Assembly: GCA_002632325.1 (NCBI GenBank)
Contig: NSJK01000006.1
Span: forward strand, 62,001 to 126,000
Reading direction: 5' to 3'
Origin: Lysobacterales bacterium
GTDB taxonomy: Bacteria > Pseudomonadota > Gammaproteobacteria > Xanthomonadales > Rhodanobacteraceae
DNA length: 64,000 nt
Part shown: positions 49,153 to 57,214 of the stretch, piece by piece
Layout: each line of letters opens with the position of its first letter
Position numbering within the stretch: the first letter of the stretch is position 1
Notes under the pieces: model-generated
Database searches by the model: none
Told to the model about the DNA's origin: nothing
What the model saw: only the letters and a program-made list of their open reading frames with translations
Made by a program: the position numbers and the translations under genes

Positions 49153-49764
49153 ATGCGTATCAAATCCTTGATGTCTGCAGGCATGATCGCCCTCGCATGC
49201 GCGAGCGCCACCGCACAGGCGGCCGATTTCCCGGTCACTGGAACGATCACGATCAACGGCACCAGCGCCCCCCTGCCGGCAGGAGCGAAATTTGGTGATT
49301 CCATTTACGATGCGCAGACCGGTCTGCTGTCAGTGGGCAAGTTCACTTTTCCGCAATCCTCGACGACGATCAATGTCGGCCCACCGTTCGGCCCCGTGAC
49401 CGTGACCTATCAGGTGACCCAGACCAACACTTCGACCGCGCAAGTCGCCGGCGATGGCGTGGCGGCAATGACGGCGGTGCAACTCGAGCTTGCGATCGTT
49501 TCGACCTCGCTGCCCTTGCCGGTCACGCCCTGCAGGTTTTCCCCGATCACGCTCGATCTTGCCGGCGTCGGCACATCGAGCGCGCTGAGTCTGGAAGATC
49601 CTGCCTTCAGCGTGCCGCCCACTGCAGATTCCTGCGGCGGCTTCGCCAGCCAGATCAACAGCCAACTTGCGACCAGCAACAACAGCATTGCGCCGGTCCT
49701 CACGGGCGATTTCACCCCGCCGCCGGATACCGACACGATTTTCGCGGACGGCTTCGAGGCCTGA
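49153..49764 (+). CDS. Secreted protein of unknown function ending in a FADGFE motif
   Basis: I do not recognise a family. The 203-residue product has a signal peptide (MRIKSLMSAGMIALACASATAQA, cleaved near residue 23), then a Thr/Ser/Pro-rich all-beta mature part with only two Cys (near residues 121 and 158). It ends PDTDTIFADGFEA. The next large secreted protein (49997-51508) ends LLFEDGFEQ although the two are otherwise unrelated, so the FxDGFE tail may be a sorting or processing tag. AAGGAAGGA before the ATG is a good ribosome binding site. Secretion is inferred from the signal peptide. Confidence 0.65.
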   Translation: MRIKSLMSAGMIALACASATAQAADFPVTGTITINGTSAPLPAGAKFGDSIYDAQTGLLSVGKFTFPQSSTTINVGPPFGPVTVTYQVTQTNTSTAQVAGDGVAAMTAVQLELAIVSTSLPLPVTPCRFSPITLDLAGVGTSSALSLEDPAFSVPPTADSCGGFASQINSQLATSNNSIAPVLTGDFTPPPDTDTIFADGFEA

Positions 49765-49815
49765 AATTCACGAAAGGCGAAACGGGAGCAGGTTGATTTC
49801 CCTGAAAAGGCACCT

Positions 49816-49830
49816 GCCCCGTGTTGGGGC
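49816..49830 (+). terminator. Short GC hairpin after the small secreted protein gene
   Basis: Stem GCCCC / GGGGC with loop GTGTT followed by TTT, about 50 bases after the stop codon. Weak but in a sensible place. Confidence 0.4.
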
Positions 49831-49996
49831 TTTCAGCACGGTTATGCGTATTCCTCCGGGACACTGGTCGATCGGGGTCACGTGAAGGTTCCGGTTCCTT
49901 TCTTCCCGTTGACGACGAAAGTCATCGGGCATGCAGAAGAGACGAACCTCATCCCTTTGCGCCCTTTCGCAATTTCATCCTGACTGGAGGCGATGC

Positions 49997-51508
49997 ATGT
50001 CCAGCGTATCCAACCTGCCGGCATCGGCTCACGGCTCACGAAAACTCGCCGTGGCCCTGATGCTGTTCGTTCTGGCCGGCGCCACTCATGCGGCCCATAT
50101 CGAGGTCACTTCAGCCGGCGACACCGACCCGAGCGCGGCGGGCACGTGCACCTTGCGCCAGGCCATCCTGTCGATGAACCGCCAGGTTCCGGTCGGCAGT
50201 TGCGTCAACATTGGCGAAGTTTTCGACAGCCGCGACACCATCACGATTGCTGCGTCGACTTTCGGCCCGCGCGGTGCTGCGCAGATCACCTTGGCCGATT
50301 CGGCGGATGTCAGCGGGGACACCGGCGGCCAACTCGTCGTGAGTGCGCGCAAGCTCACCATCGACGGTGCCGCGCCCGCGGCCCTGATGCCGGGGCGGCG
50401 CCTGGTGATTCTGCGCGACGCCAATGCAGTTAATGCCTTCCGCATCCTCGATGTCACCACGCCAGCCGGCGGCAAGTTGAAGCTCGAGAACCTGGCCATC
50501 CGCAATGGCAATTTGGCGCCGAGCAATCCAGCAACAGGTTACAACGGTGGCGGTGTGCGATCCGTCGCTGCGGATGTCGATGTCGACAACTGTGATTTCA
50601 CGAACAATGCCGCCGCCAACGATGGCGGCGGTATCTACGCCTCGGGAGCGCAGCTCGGCATTCGCAATTCGAGTTTCAGCGGCAACTACGGGGGGGAAGG
50701 CGGCGCGCTCGCGGCAATTGGCAGCGAAGTGAGCATCGTGGACAGCGAACTCGACGGCAACACAGGCGCGGTTTTTGGTGGTGGCCTGTATGCGGTCATC
50801 CAAGCCACGGTCAATGTGCTGCGCAGCAGGATCACCAACAATGGCTTGGCCGACATCATCAATGGCAATGGTGGTGGAATCACCGTCGAGGGCAACCTGA
50901 GCCTGGTCGACAGTACGGTCGCGAACAACGGCGCGCGCATGGTCGGCGGCATCTTCGTGTCGGCGAACACCTCTCCCGTCATCATCCACGGCAGCACGAT
51001 CAACGACAACAATGGCATCGAAGGTGTCGGCGGCGTGGCGGTCAATGGTGGGCTCGAGATCGACAACAGCACCATCAGCAGCAATGCTGCCTTAATCGGC
51101 GGCATTTTTGCGTGGCATCTCGACATGACCCGTGCAACCGTCAGCCTGAATCATTCAGCAGTGGGCAACGGAATCATCGTCGTCACCAGCGCCAACATCG
51201 ACCAATCCATCGTCGCCGGCAATTCCGGCGCGGAAGCCGACCAGATCGTGGCCAGCGACGGCTGGAGCGGCGACTACAACATCCTCTCCGCTGCCGGCTT
51301 GTTGCTCGCGCCATTGGCCGACAACGGCGGTCCCACCCAGACCATGCGCCCCGACGTCCTCAGCACGACGCTGGACAAGATCCCGCGCGCGCTTTGCATC
51401 GGCCCCACGGATCAGCGCGGGGTTGTGCGCCCACAAGGCATGAAATGCGACATCGGTGCGTACGAACTCGAGTCCGACCTTCTGTTCGAGGATGGCTTCG
51501 AGCAGTGA
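49997..51508 (+). CDS. Secreted parallel beta-helix protein with choice-of-anchor Q domain and C-terminal FEDGFE motif
   Basis: A 503-residue exported protein. A signal peptide with hydrophobic core KLAVALMLFVLAGATHA ends near residue 33. The body consists of repeated short strands rich in Asn/Gly (GGGVRSVAADVDVDNCDF, GGGIYASGAQLGIRNSSF, GGGLYAVIQATVNVLRS, GGITVEGNLSLVDSTV), the pattern of a right-handed beta helix. Near the end ADNGGPTQTM, then DQRGVVRPQG and CDIGAYE form the choice-of-anchor Q domain, followed by LLFEDGFEQ. The start MSSVSNLPAS at 49997 is preferred over a longer frame from 49931. The substrate or adhesion target is not evident. Confidence 0.78.
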   Translation: MSSVSNLPASAHGSRKLAVALMLFVLAGATHAAHIEVTSAGDTDPSAAGTCTLRQAILSMNRQVPVGSCVNIGEVFDSRDTITIAASTFGPRGAAQITLADSADVSGDTGGQLVVSARKLTIDGAAPAALMPGRRLVILRDANAVNAFRILDVTTPAGGKLKLENLAIRNGNLAPSNPATGYNGGGVRSVAADVDVDNCDFTNNAAANDGGGIYASGAQLGIRNSSFSGNYGGEGGALAAIGSEVSIVDSELDGNTGAVFGGGLYAVIQATVNVLRSRITNNGLADIINGNGGGITVEGNLSLVDSTVANNGARMVGGIFVSANTSPVIIHGSTINDNNGIEGVGGVAVNGGLEIDNSTISSNAALIGGIFAWHLDMTRATVSLNHSAVGNGIIVVTSANIDQSIVAGNSGAEADQIVASDGWSGDYNILSAAGLLLAPLADNGGPTQTMRPDVLSTTLDKIPRALCIGPTDQRGVVRPQGMKCDIGAYELESDLLFEDGFEQ

Positions 51509-51514
51509 GCCAGC

Positions 51515-51538
51515 CTGCTGACACCACCCTGTCAGCAG
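51515..51538. terminator. Hairpin after the beta-helix gene
   Basis: Nine-base stem CTGCTGACA / TGTCAGCAG with a six-base loop, seven bases after the stop codon. No long T-run follows. Confidence 0.6.
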
Positions 51539-51586
51539 CACCGTGCCAGACTGGCGTCCGTCGATTACCCCAAAAGGACGCTGTTC

Positions 51587-52225
51587 ATGAGCTCGCCATC
51601 GCAACCGGTGCTTTTCCACAATCCCCACAGCCGCGCCTGCATGACGCGCGCTCTGCTCGAAGAACTGGGCATTCCATTCGAAATCCGTGTCATCGATTTC
51701 CGCAAGGACGAGCAGCGCTCGGCCGAGTACCTCGCCATCAATCCGATGGGCAAGGTGCCGGCGCTGCGCCATGACGGCACCGTGGTCACCGAGACGGTGG
51801 CCATCTACATCTACCTCGCCGATCGCTTCGGCGCCGCCAAACTGGCGCCGGCGCTGGATGATCCCGATCGCGGCAGTTACCTGCGCTGGCTGGTGTTCTA
51901 TGCCGCCTGCTTCGAGCCTGCGGTGGGCGACCGCGCAGCCAAGCGTCCACCCGTTCCGCGCAGTCAATCGGGCTATGGTGATTTCGAATCGGTGATGACC
52001 ACGGTGAACGACCAGCTTGCTGCAGGGCCCTATCTCCTCGGTGAGCGTTTCAGCGCAGCCGACGTGTTGTGGGCCAACGCGCTGCGTTGGATCACGGGTT
52101 TCAAGCTCATCGATTCGAACCCGCAGATCGAGGCCTACATGAAGCGAGTGCTGGATCGCCCCGCCCAACTGCGTGCGGTCGCGGCCGATCAGGAGCTTGC
52201 CGAACAGATGGGCCTGGCCGGCTGA
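51587..52225 (+). CDS. Glutathione S-transferase family protein
   Basis: A 212-residue cytoplasmic protein. The thioredoxin-like N-domain (residues about 7-85) begins LFHNPHSRACMTRALLEEL, with a Ser in the position usually occupied by the catalytic Ser/Cys/Tyr, NPMGKVPAL (cis-Pro) near 52 and VVTETVAIYIYLAD (glutathione gamma-Glu contact) near 65. The all-helical C-domain has FSAADVLWANAL near 155, the N-capping box. A real conjugation substrate cannot be told. AAAAGGA lies before the ATG. It is convergent with the his operon. Confidence 0.87.
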   Translation: MSSPSQPVLFHNPHSRACMTRALLEELGIPFEIRVIDFRKDEQRSAEYLAINPMGKVPALRHDGTVVTETVAIYIYLADRFGAAKLAPALDDPDRGSYLRWLVFYAACFEPAVGDRAAKRPPVPRSQSGYGDFESVMTTVNDQLAAGPYLLGERFSAADVLWANALRWITGFKLIDSNPQIEAYMKRVLDRPAQLRAVAADQELAEQMGLAG

Positions 52226-52245
52226 GCGAAGGCAACAGGCGGTTT

Positions 52246-52265
52246 GCAGTGCATCCATGCACTGC
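52246..52265. terminator. Bidirectional hairpin between GST gene and his operon
   Basis: A near-perfect palindrome with arms GCAGTGCAT / ATGCACTGC around CC, placed between the convergent stop codons at 52225 and 52303. No clear T-run. Confidence 0.5.
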
Positions 52266-52302
52266 GCCAACAGAGTGCTGAACAGAAATTTTCAGTACCC
52301 GG

Positions 52303-52914
52303 CTAGTTACTGCGATGCCGCCGCGCGAGTTCAGCGACGACATCGGCGAGACCGAGGTCGGCGCCGCGCAGCAACACGAGCAGATGAAACAGCAGGTCGG
52401 CCGCTTCGTTGCGCAGACCGTCGCGGTCACCGATAGCGGCGGCGAGCGCGGTTTCGACGCCTTCCTCGCCGACTTTCTGCGCGCGGCGTGCGGGCGTCGC
52501 GGCGAGCAGCTTGGCAACGTAACTGGTTGCGGGATCGGCGCCCTTGCGTGCATCGATCAGCGCTTCGAGCTGGTTGAGCCAGGGATGCGCGGGTGTCTCG
52601 CCATCGAAACAGCTCGGCGTGCCGCGATGGCAGGTCGGACCTTGCGGCAGGACTTGCGCAAGCAAGGCATCGCGATCGCAATCAACTGCGAGCGAGACGA
52701 GATCGAGCACGTGGCCCGAGCTCTCGCCCTTCATCCACAGGCGCTGTTTGCTGCGCGACCAGAAATGCACGCGGTGTGTTTCCAGCGTGCGCTCGATTGC
52801 CTCGCGATTGACGTAGCCGAGCATGAGCACGCGGCCATCGCGTGCGTGCTGGGCGATCAGCGGCAGCAGGCCATCGCCCTTGTTCCAATTCAGCGTATCG
52901 GCAGCAAGACTCAT
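52303..52914 (-). CDS. hisIE: Bifunctional phosphoribosyl-AMP cyclohydrolase / phosphoribosyl-ATP pyrophosphatase
   Basis: A 203-residue fusion performing steps 2 and 3 of histidine synthesis. The cyclohydrolase half (about residues 1-110) has GRVLMLGYVNREA, WSRSKQRLWMKGESSGH and the zinc-binding CDRDALL and PTCHRGTPSCF elements. The pyrophosphatase half (about 115-200) has KVGEEGVETALAA and NEAADLLFHLLVLL with the metal-binding Glu/Asp residues. The ATG overlaps the hisF stop (ATGA). It is the last gene of the his operon. Confidence 0.95.
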   Translation of the reverse strand: MSLAADTLNWNKGDGLLPLIAQHARDGRVLMLGYVNREAIERTLETHRVHFWSRSKQRLWMKGESSGHVLDLVSLAVDCDRDALLAQVLPQGPTCHRGTPSCFDGETPAHPWLNQLEALIDARKGADPATSYVAKLLAATPARRAQKVGEEGVETALAAAIGDRDGLRNEAADLLFHLLVLLRGADLGLADVVAELARRHRSN

Positions 52915-53687
52915 GGCCGCACCTCGATGCCTTGCGCGATCAGCGCAGGCTTGAGTGCGTCGATGCGGATGTCGCCCGAGTGAAACACGCTGGCGGCGAG
53001 TGCTGCATCGACATCGGCGCGCTCGAACACCTCGACGAAATGCGCGATCGTGCCGGCACCGCCCGAGGCGACCAGCGGCAAGTGCGTGGCGGCACGCACA
53101 CGCGCGAGCAGATCGCAGGCATAGCCCGCGCGCAGGCCGTCTTGACGGATCGCGTTGACGACGATTTCCCCGGCGCCGCGCGATTCGACTTCGCGCACCC
53201 AGCCGAGCAGGTCGCGGCCGGCATCGTGCGCAGCGTCGGGCTTGCCGCTGTGGGCGACCACGCGCCAATTGCCGGTGGCATCCGTCTGCGCATCGACGTC
53301 GATGCCGATCACCACGCACTGGCTGCCGAAGCGCGTCGCGAGTTCCCCGATCAGTTCGGGGCGCGCGAGCGCAGGCGAATTGATGGAGATCTTGTCGGCG
53401 CCCGCTGCGAGCACGGCTTCGGCTTCGGCGACGTCACGGATGCCGCCCGCCACGCAGAACGGAATGTCGAGCTCGCGCGCGACGCGTTCGATCCACGCCG
53501 GATTGACGCAGCGGTTCTCGGGGCTTGCGGTGATGTCGTAGAACACCAGCTCGTCGGCGCCTTCGCTGGCGTAGCGACGTGCCAGTTCGACGATGTCGCC
53601 GACCACGCGGTGATCGCGGAAGCGCACGCCCTTGACCACGACGCCATTGGCGACATCGAGACAGGCAATGATGCGACGGGCGGGCAT
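52911..53687 (-). CDS. hisF: Imidazole glycerol phosphate synthase subunit HisF
   Basis: A 258-residue TIM barrel (cyclase subunit) that forms imidazole glycerol phosphate and AICAR with ammonia from HisH. The N-terminus RIIACLDVANGVVVKGVRF carries the catalytic Asp (about residue 11); the second catalytic Asp lies in VIGIDVDAQT near 130. FYDITAS near 50 and VASGGAGTIAHF near 220 are phosphate-binding turns. Length is normal. The start MPARRI at 53687 lies 11 bases after the hisA stop; the longer frame overlaps hisA. Confidence 0.96.
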   Translation of the reverse strand: MPARRIIACLDVANGVVVKGVRFRDHRVVGDIVELARRYASEGADELVFYDITASPENRCVNPAWIERVARELDIPFCVAGGIRDVAEAEAVLAAGADKISINSPALARPELIGELATRFGSQCVVIGIDVDAQTDATGNWRVVAHSGKPDAAHDAGRDLLGWVREVESRGAGEIVVNAIRQDGLRAGYACDLLARVRAATHLPLVASGGAGTIAHFVEVFERADVDAALAASVFHSGDIRIDALKPALIAQGIEVRP

Positions 53688-53698
53688 GGCGGTGTCCT

Positions 53699-54433
53699 TC
53701 AGGCGGTGTCTGCTGCGCGCAGTTGCGCAAGTTCGAGCGTGCCTTCGAGCAGGGCGGTGCCGGCCACGCAGGCGGCGACGCCGGTACCTGCGAGCGCCTC
53801 GACATCGGCACGATCGCGCACACCGCCCGAGGCGATCCACGCGATCTGCGGCCAGCGCGCGGCGAGCAGGCGATAGAGCGTGAGGTTGGGGCCGGCGCGC
53901 ATGCCGTCATGCTCGATGTCGGTGCACAGCACGTGTTGCAGTCCCGCGCCGAGCAGGCGTTCGAGCAGGCTCGCGAAGTCGATCCGGCTTTTCGTCTGCC
54001 AGGCATCGAGCGCGGGATACCAGTGGCCGTCGCCGCCCAGACGCAGGTCGAGCGCGATGCACAGGCGCGTCGCACCGAAACGTTCGAGCCATGCCGCGAC
54101 GGTGTTCGGTTCGCGCGCGGCCAGACTGCCGATCACCACACGCGCGACGCCGACATCGAACAGGCGCTGCACATCATCGAGATCGCGCACGCCGCCACCG
54201 GCCTGCACGTGCAGGGTGGTCTGCGCAAGCTGGCCGATGAGTTCGATCTGTCGCGGCGTGCCTGCGCGCGCGCCATCGAGATCGACCACGTGCAGCCAGC
54301 TCGCACCGGCCTGTGCGTAGTCGCCCGCGAGTGCGAGTGGGTCGCGGGCGAACTCGCGCGACTGCGCGAAATCGCCTTGACGCAGGCGCACGACGCGACC
54401 GTCGCGCAGATCGATGGCAGGGATCACGAGCAT
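53699..54433 (-). CDS. hisA: 1-(5-phosphoribosyl)-5-[(5-phosphoribosylamino)methylideneamino]imidazole-4-carboxamide isomerase
   Basis: A 244-residue TIM barrel catalysing the Amadori rearrangement of ProFAR to PRFAR. IPAIDLRDGRVVRLRQGD (catalytic Asp near residue 8), VQAGGGVRDLDDV near 78, CTDIEHDGM near 130 with the second Asp and IASGGVRDRADVEAL near 200 are characteristic. The start overlaps the hisH stop by ten bases. Length is typical. Confidence 0.96.
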   Translation of the reverse strand: MLVIPAIDLRDGRVVRLRQGDFAQSREFARDPLALAGDYAQAGASWLHVVDLDGARAGTPRQIELIGQLAQTTLHVQAGGGVRDLDDVQRLFDVGVARVVIGSLAAREPNTVAAWLERFGATRLCIALDLRLGGDGHWYPALDAWQTKSRIDFASLLERLLGAGLQHVLCTDIEHDGMRAGPNLTLYRLLAARWPQIAWIASGGVRDRADVEALAGTGVAACVAGTALLEGTLELAQLRAADTA

Positions 54434-55023
54434 GGCAGTTCAAGGAAATTGGCGAGGATGCGGCGACCGACCGCAGCGGATTTCTCGGGATGGAACTGCA
54501 CGCCGGCGATGTGGCCGCGCGCGACTGCGGCGCTGAACTCACCGCCATGGGCGCTGGCGGCGATCGTTGCCGCGCCCGGCGCGACTGCGTAGCCGTGGAC
54601 GAAGTACACCCACGCGCCGCGTGCCACGCCCGCGAGCAGCGGATGCGGCTGGATTTGATCGAGCGTGTTCCAGCCCATGTGCGGCCAGCGCGGCGCGGCG
54701 GACAGGCGCGCCACCGTGCCGGGCAAGAGGCCGAGTCCTTCGACCTCGCCTTCGGCGCTGCGCTCGAACAGGAGTTGCATGCCCAGACAAATACCCAGCA
54801 GCGGTTGACTGAGGGTGCGGATGACGCGATCGAGTCCGCTCGCGCGCAGATGCTGCATCGCCTGCGCGGCGGCGCCGACACCGGGGAGGATCACGTGGCT
54901 CGCATTCGTGATCGTGCTGGCGCTGTCGCTCACCCGCGCCTCGACGCCCAGGCGTGCGCAAGCGGTGACGAGCGAGCCGAAATTCGCGCCACCCGCCGCG
55001 ATGATGACGAGGCCCGCGTTCAT
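54424..55023 (-). CDS. hisH: Imidazole glycerol phosphate synthase glutaminase subunit HisH
   Basis: A 199-residue class I glutaminase that supplies ammonia to HisF. The glutaminase elements are ILPGVGAAAQAM near residue 45, the nucleophile Cys in LLGICLGMQLLFE near 78 and His/Glu in GVQFHPEKSA near 175. The N-terminus reads IIAAGGANFGSLVTA, close to the family GGGNxxS turn. Its ATG overlaps the hisB stop (ATGA), and the gene order hisB-hisH-hisA-hisF is the common proteobacterial one. Confidence 0.95.
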   Translation of the reverse strand: MNAGLVIIAAGGANFGSLVTACARLGVEARVSDSASTITNASHVILPGVGAAAQAMQHLRASGLDRVIRTLSQPLLGICLGMQLLFERSAEGEVEGLGLLPGTVARLSAAPRWPHMGWNTLDQIQPHPLLAGVARGAWVYFVHGYAVAPGAATIAASAHGGEFSAAVARGHIAGVQFHPEKSAAVGRRILANFLELPCS

Positions 55024-56150
55024 GCGGCCGCTCCGCCCGCGAGCACGCCCTTGCTGCTGGGGATCTGCGTGCTTTCGATGCGGATCGCCTGACGCAGCGC
55101 GCGGCCCATCGCCTTGAAACAGGCTTCGATCATGTGATGGGCATTGCTGCCGACCACGCGCAGGTGGAGCGTGGCGCCCAGCGCGTCGGCAAGACTGTGG
55201 AAGAAATGCGGCACCATTTCGCAGGGCAGACCGCCGACCGCTTCGCGCGGAAAGCTGCCGCTGAACACGAAGCCCGCGCGCCCTGAAAGATCAAGCACGA
55301 CATCGGCACGGCTCTCGTCCATCGGTACCGCGAAAGCGATCGCTCCCGTATTGCGTTGTGGCAAGTCGGATGGGTCGAAGCCGTAGCGGGCGATGCCGCG
55401 ACGTTCGCCGAGCGCGCGACGCAGTGTCTGACCGAGCGCGAGCGCGCAGTCTTCGACGCTGTGGTGTTCATCGACCGCGAGATCACCTTCGCAGCGCAAT
55501 TCAATCGCGAAGCCACCATGCACGGCGAGCTGTTCGAGCATGTGGTCGAAGAAGCCGATGCCGGTACTGATCCGGGCGCGTGGCGCTGCATCGAGGTCGA
55601 TCGCCACCGAGATCGAAGTCTCGCGCGTCTTGCGTTCGACTTGCGCGCGCCGCGGTGCATCGAGCAGGGCGCTGGCGATCTGGGGCCAGCCCTGTCCATC
55701 GCAGATTAGAAATCCGCGCAGGCCCATGTTTGCGGCCAGTTCCAGATCGCTATCGCGATCGCCGATCACCGCGCTGCGCGCACGGTCGATGACGCCATCG
55801 ACGAGATAGTGACGAACCATGCCGACGCCGGGCTTGCGCGTGGCTACGTGGTCGCTGGCGAAGTGGCGGTCGATCAGCACCTCGCGAAACGTGATCCCTT
55901 CGCTGGCGAGGATGTCGAGCAGGAGTTGTTGCGGGCCGACGAAGCTGTCTTGCGGAAAACTTGCCGTGCCCAGGCCATCCTGATTGCTCACCATCACCAA
56001 TTCGTAGCCCGCATCGACGCAGCGGCGCAGCGCGCTGATCGAGCCGGGCACGAGACGGAACTTCACGTAGCTGTCGATCTGCTGGTCAGGCGGTTCGACG
56101 ATGAGCGTGCCATCGCGATCGACGAACAGGATCTTCGCGGGCGCGTTCAT
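55020..56150 (-). CDS. hisB: Bifunctional histidinol-phosphatase / imidazoleglycerol-phosphate dehydratase
   Basis: A 376-residue fusion. The N-terminal HAD phosphatase (about residues 1-165) starts FVDRDGTLIVEPPDQQ with the nucleophile Asp and acid Asp, has VMVSNQDGLGT near 53 and AVIGDRDSDLELA near 130. The dehydratase half (about 185-376) has GIGFFDHMLEQLAVHGG, DEHHSVEDCALALGQ and NAHHMIEACFKAMGRAL, in which the His and Glu residues bind manganese. The fused form is typical of gammaproteobacteria such as enterics and xanthomonads. Overlaps of four bases join it to hisC and hisH. Confidence 0.96.
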   Translation of the reverse strand: MNAPAKILFVDRDGTLIVEPPDQQIDSYVKFRLVPGSISALRRCVDAGYELVMVSNQDGLGTASFPQDSFVGPQQLLLDILASEGITFREVLIDRHFASDHVATRKPGVGMVRHYLVDGVIDRARSAVIGDRDSDLELAANMGLRGFLICDGQGWPQIASALLDAPRRAQVERKTRETSISVAIDLDAAPRARISTGIGFFDHMLEQLAVHGGFAIELRCEGDLAVDEHHSVEDCALALGQTLRRALGERRGIARYGFDPSDLPQRNTGAIAFAVPMDESRADVVLDLSGRAGFVFSGSFPREAVGGLPCEMVPHFFHSLADALGATLHLRVVGSNAHHMIEACFKAMGRALRQAIRIESTQIPSSKGVLAGGAAA

Positions 56151-57214
56151 GACGGGGCTCCAGCGAGCGCCGCGAGGACCGCGTCATTGTCGGCCTGAGT
56201 GCCGATGCTGATGCGCAGACAGTTGTCCAGCCCCGGCTGGCTGGAAAAATCGCGCACGAGGATGTCGTGGGCGAGCAGACGCTCGAAGGCGCGGCGTGAA
56301 TCGGCGAAACGCAGCAGCAGGAAATTGCCGAACGAGGGCCATACCTTGCGCACCGCGGGCAGATTGGCAAGCATGGCGCGCATGCGCTCGCGCTCGCGCA
56401 CGAGCAGGGCGATACGCTCGCGCGTGCGCTCGAGTGCGGCCGGCTCCAGCACACGCAAACCGGCGCGCACGCTCGGCGCGGGCAGCGGATACGGTGGCGC
56501 GATGCGGGCGACGAGATCGACGATCTCCTCGTCTGCAATCAGGCTGCCGATGCGCGCGCCGGCCAGACCGTGCGCCTTTGACAAGGTGCGCAGCACGGCC
56601 AGATTGGCGTGACGATCGAGCAGGCCGCAGGCGCTGACCGCGTCGGCAAACTCGATGTAGGCCTCATCGACGACGAGCAGGGCGCGACTGGCGAGTGCAC
56701 TGGCAAGTGAGTCGATGTGCTGGTGAAACAAGGTGCCGCTTGGATTGTTGGGCGAGCACAGGAACACGAGCTTGGTGTCGGCATCGATCCGGGCGAGCAG
56801 CGCGTCGTGGTCGAGTGCGAAGTCGGCGCTCGGATCAAGCGTGACCGCGCGAAAGCGAGCATCGTGCACGGTCGCGCCGATGCGATACATGCCAAAGCTC
56901 GGCGCAAGCGCGACGACGTTGTCGTGCCCGGCGCGGCAGAATGCGCGCAACAGCAGATCGATCGCCTCGTCGCTGCCGCGACCGATCCACAGGCGTTCGG
57001 CGGCGATGCCGTAGAGTGCGGCAATTCGCTCGCGCAGCCGTTCGGGCTGTGGCTCGGGATAGCGATTGATCGACTCGCTGCGCTCATCGTCGAGCTCGTC
57101 CCAAGGCAGTTCGTTGGCATCCAGCCGGATACGCGCCTTGAAGCCGCTGCGTCGTGCCGAGGCATAGGGCTTGAGCGCGACCAATTCCGGCCGCGCGCGT
57201 TGCAAGAGGCTCAT
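56147..57214 (-). CDS. hisC: Histidinol-phosphate aminotransferase
   Basis: A 355-residue PLP aminotransferase. LDANELPWD near residue 32, WIGRGSDEAIDLLLRAF near 75, CSPNNPSGTL near 150 and VVDEAYIEFAD near 185 lead to the Schiff-base Lys in RTLSKAHGLAGARIG near 213; the Arg of the substrate carboxylate site lies in LRISIG near the C-terminus. The start MSLLQRARPEL at 57214 overlaps the hisD stop (ATGA), which rules out the longer frame to 57460. Confidence 0.95.
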   Translation of the reverse strand: MSLLQRARPELVALKPYASARRSGFKARIRLDANELPWDELDDERSESINRYPEPQPERLRERIAALYGIAAERLWIGRGSDEAIDLLLRAFCRAGHDNVVALAPSFGMYRIGATVHDARFRAVTLDPSADFALDHDALLARIDADTKLVFLCSPNNPSGTLFHQHIDSLASALASRALLVVDEAYIEFADAVSACGLLDRHANLAVLRTLSKAHGLAGARIGSLIADEEIVDLVARIAPPYPLPAPSVRAGLRVLEPAALERTRERIALLVRERERMRAMLANLPAVRKVWPSFGNFLLLRFADSRRAFERLLAHDILVRDFSSQPGLDNCLRISIGTQADNDAVLAALAGAPS

